51,663 nt of DNA, from contig NZ_BAFQ01000041.1 in NCBI RefSeq assembly GCF_000308375.1, positions 1 through 51,663 of the forward strand, given 5' to 3'. The notes beneath the pieces were generated by a model. That model made no database searches. It was given only the letters and a program-made list of their open reading frames with translations, and was not told the origin of the DNA. Within the stretch, counting starts at the first letter, position 1. Each line of letters begins with the position of its first letter. The position numbers were made by a program, and so were the translations under genes. This DNA comes from Nocardia aobensis NBRC 100429 (GTDB lineage Bacteria > Actinomycetota > Actinomycetes > Mycobacteriales > Mycobacteriaceae). This document shows positions 51,517-51,663 of the stretch, piece after piece.

Positions 51517-51663
51517 ATGTCGGAGTGTGGTTCCACGTTGCCCAGGCGGCAGCTCGGGCGGTATCTGCGCAACGGGCGTGAGGAGTGCGGGTTGACGCTG
51601 CATCAGGCGGCCGCGCTGATTCAGCGCAGTGCGAGTACGTTGCAGCGGATCGAGCGGGGGAGG
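51517..51663 (+). CDS. XRE-family regulator, partial (runs off the window)
   Basis: Only the first 49 codons are present: MSECGSTLPRRQLGRYLRNG, then REECGLTLHQAAALIQRSAS and TLQRIERGR. This is an Xre helix-turn-helix of the type usually followed by a DUF5753 domain in Nocardia. aagggagg lies five bases before the ATG. It is divergent from the EspC-like/PPE/EspG operon across 215 bases and may regulate it. Confidence 0.85.
   Translation, partial: MSECGSTLPRRQLGRYLRNGREECGLTLHQAAALIQRSASTLQRIERGR

Overview
The window is high-GC actinobacterial chromosome, most likely Nocardia or a close mycolata relative. This rests on GTG-rich starts with strong G+C third-position bias, a mycobacterial-type LexA box in front of dnaE2, a SAM-IV riboswitch, the MGW...-type DnaE2 N-terminus, a homodimeric NADP isocitrate dehydrogenase, and many ESX/type VII secretion (T7SS) accessory genes (EspG, PPE-like, EspC/WXG100-like, YbaB/EspL-like, DUF5631/5632, DUF3558). 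The genus is an inference from gene content; there is no rRNA, tRNA, CRISPR array, IS or integrase in the window.

Layout. 0.2-11.2 kb is mainly housekeeping: an MHS-family transporter, a relic of a drug-efflux MFS gene, SOS-controlled dnaE2, a DUF167 protein, TrmL, a DUF3017 membrane protein, metX behind a SAM-IV riboswitch with an unexpected 79-codon ORF between them, icd, and a second MFS transporter. 11.3-18.1 kb is accessory: a cytokinin-dehydrogenase-like FAD oxidase converges on a T7SS-type operon (YbaB-like, DUF5631/5632, a large low-complexity protein, and a possible ABBA-fold prenyltransferase) whose last three genes overlap by 4 bp. 18.4-27.3 kb holds a K+ channel and a TetR-controlled acyl-CoA catabolic operon (thiolase-like lipid-transfer protein, SRPBCC, MaoC, SDR, acyl-CoA dehydrogenase, alpha/beta hydrolase), followed by an acyl-CoA synthetase broken by one extra G.

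27.4-37.7 kb mixes conserved genes (hydrolase, exonuclease III, trpS, YhjD) with an accessory block: an XRE/DUF6879 regulatory operon, a divergent chain of very small overlapping genes including a decayed secreted protein, a barnase/barstar-like pair, and a TetR-MpaB pair with two tandem operators.

37.7-51.3 kb is an orphan T7SS accessory island. It contains a YbaB-like gene divergent from an EspC-like gene, a large WXG-type protein and its lipoprotein paralogue. Next come an antibiotic-biosynthesis-monooxygenase gene with a partial duplicate flanking a wrecked ATPase gene, and a WXG100/effector-like/partner/RDD operon. Last is an EspC-like/DUF3558/PPE-like/EspG operon. No EccB, EccC, EccD, EccE or MycP core gene is visible, so these products would need a secretion machine encoded elsewhere. 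An XRE regulator runs off the right edge.
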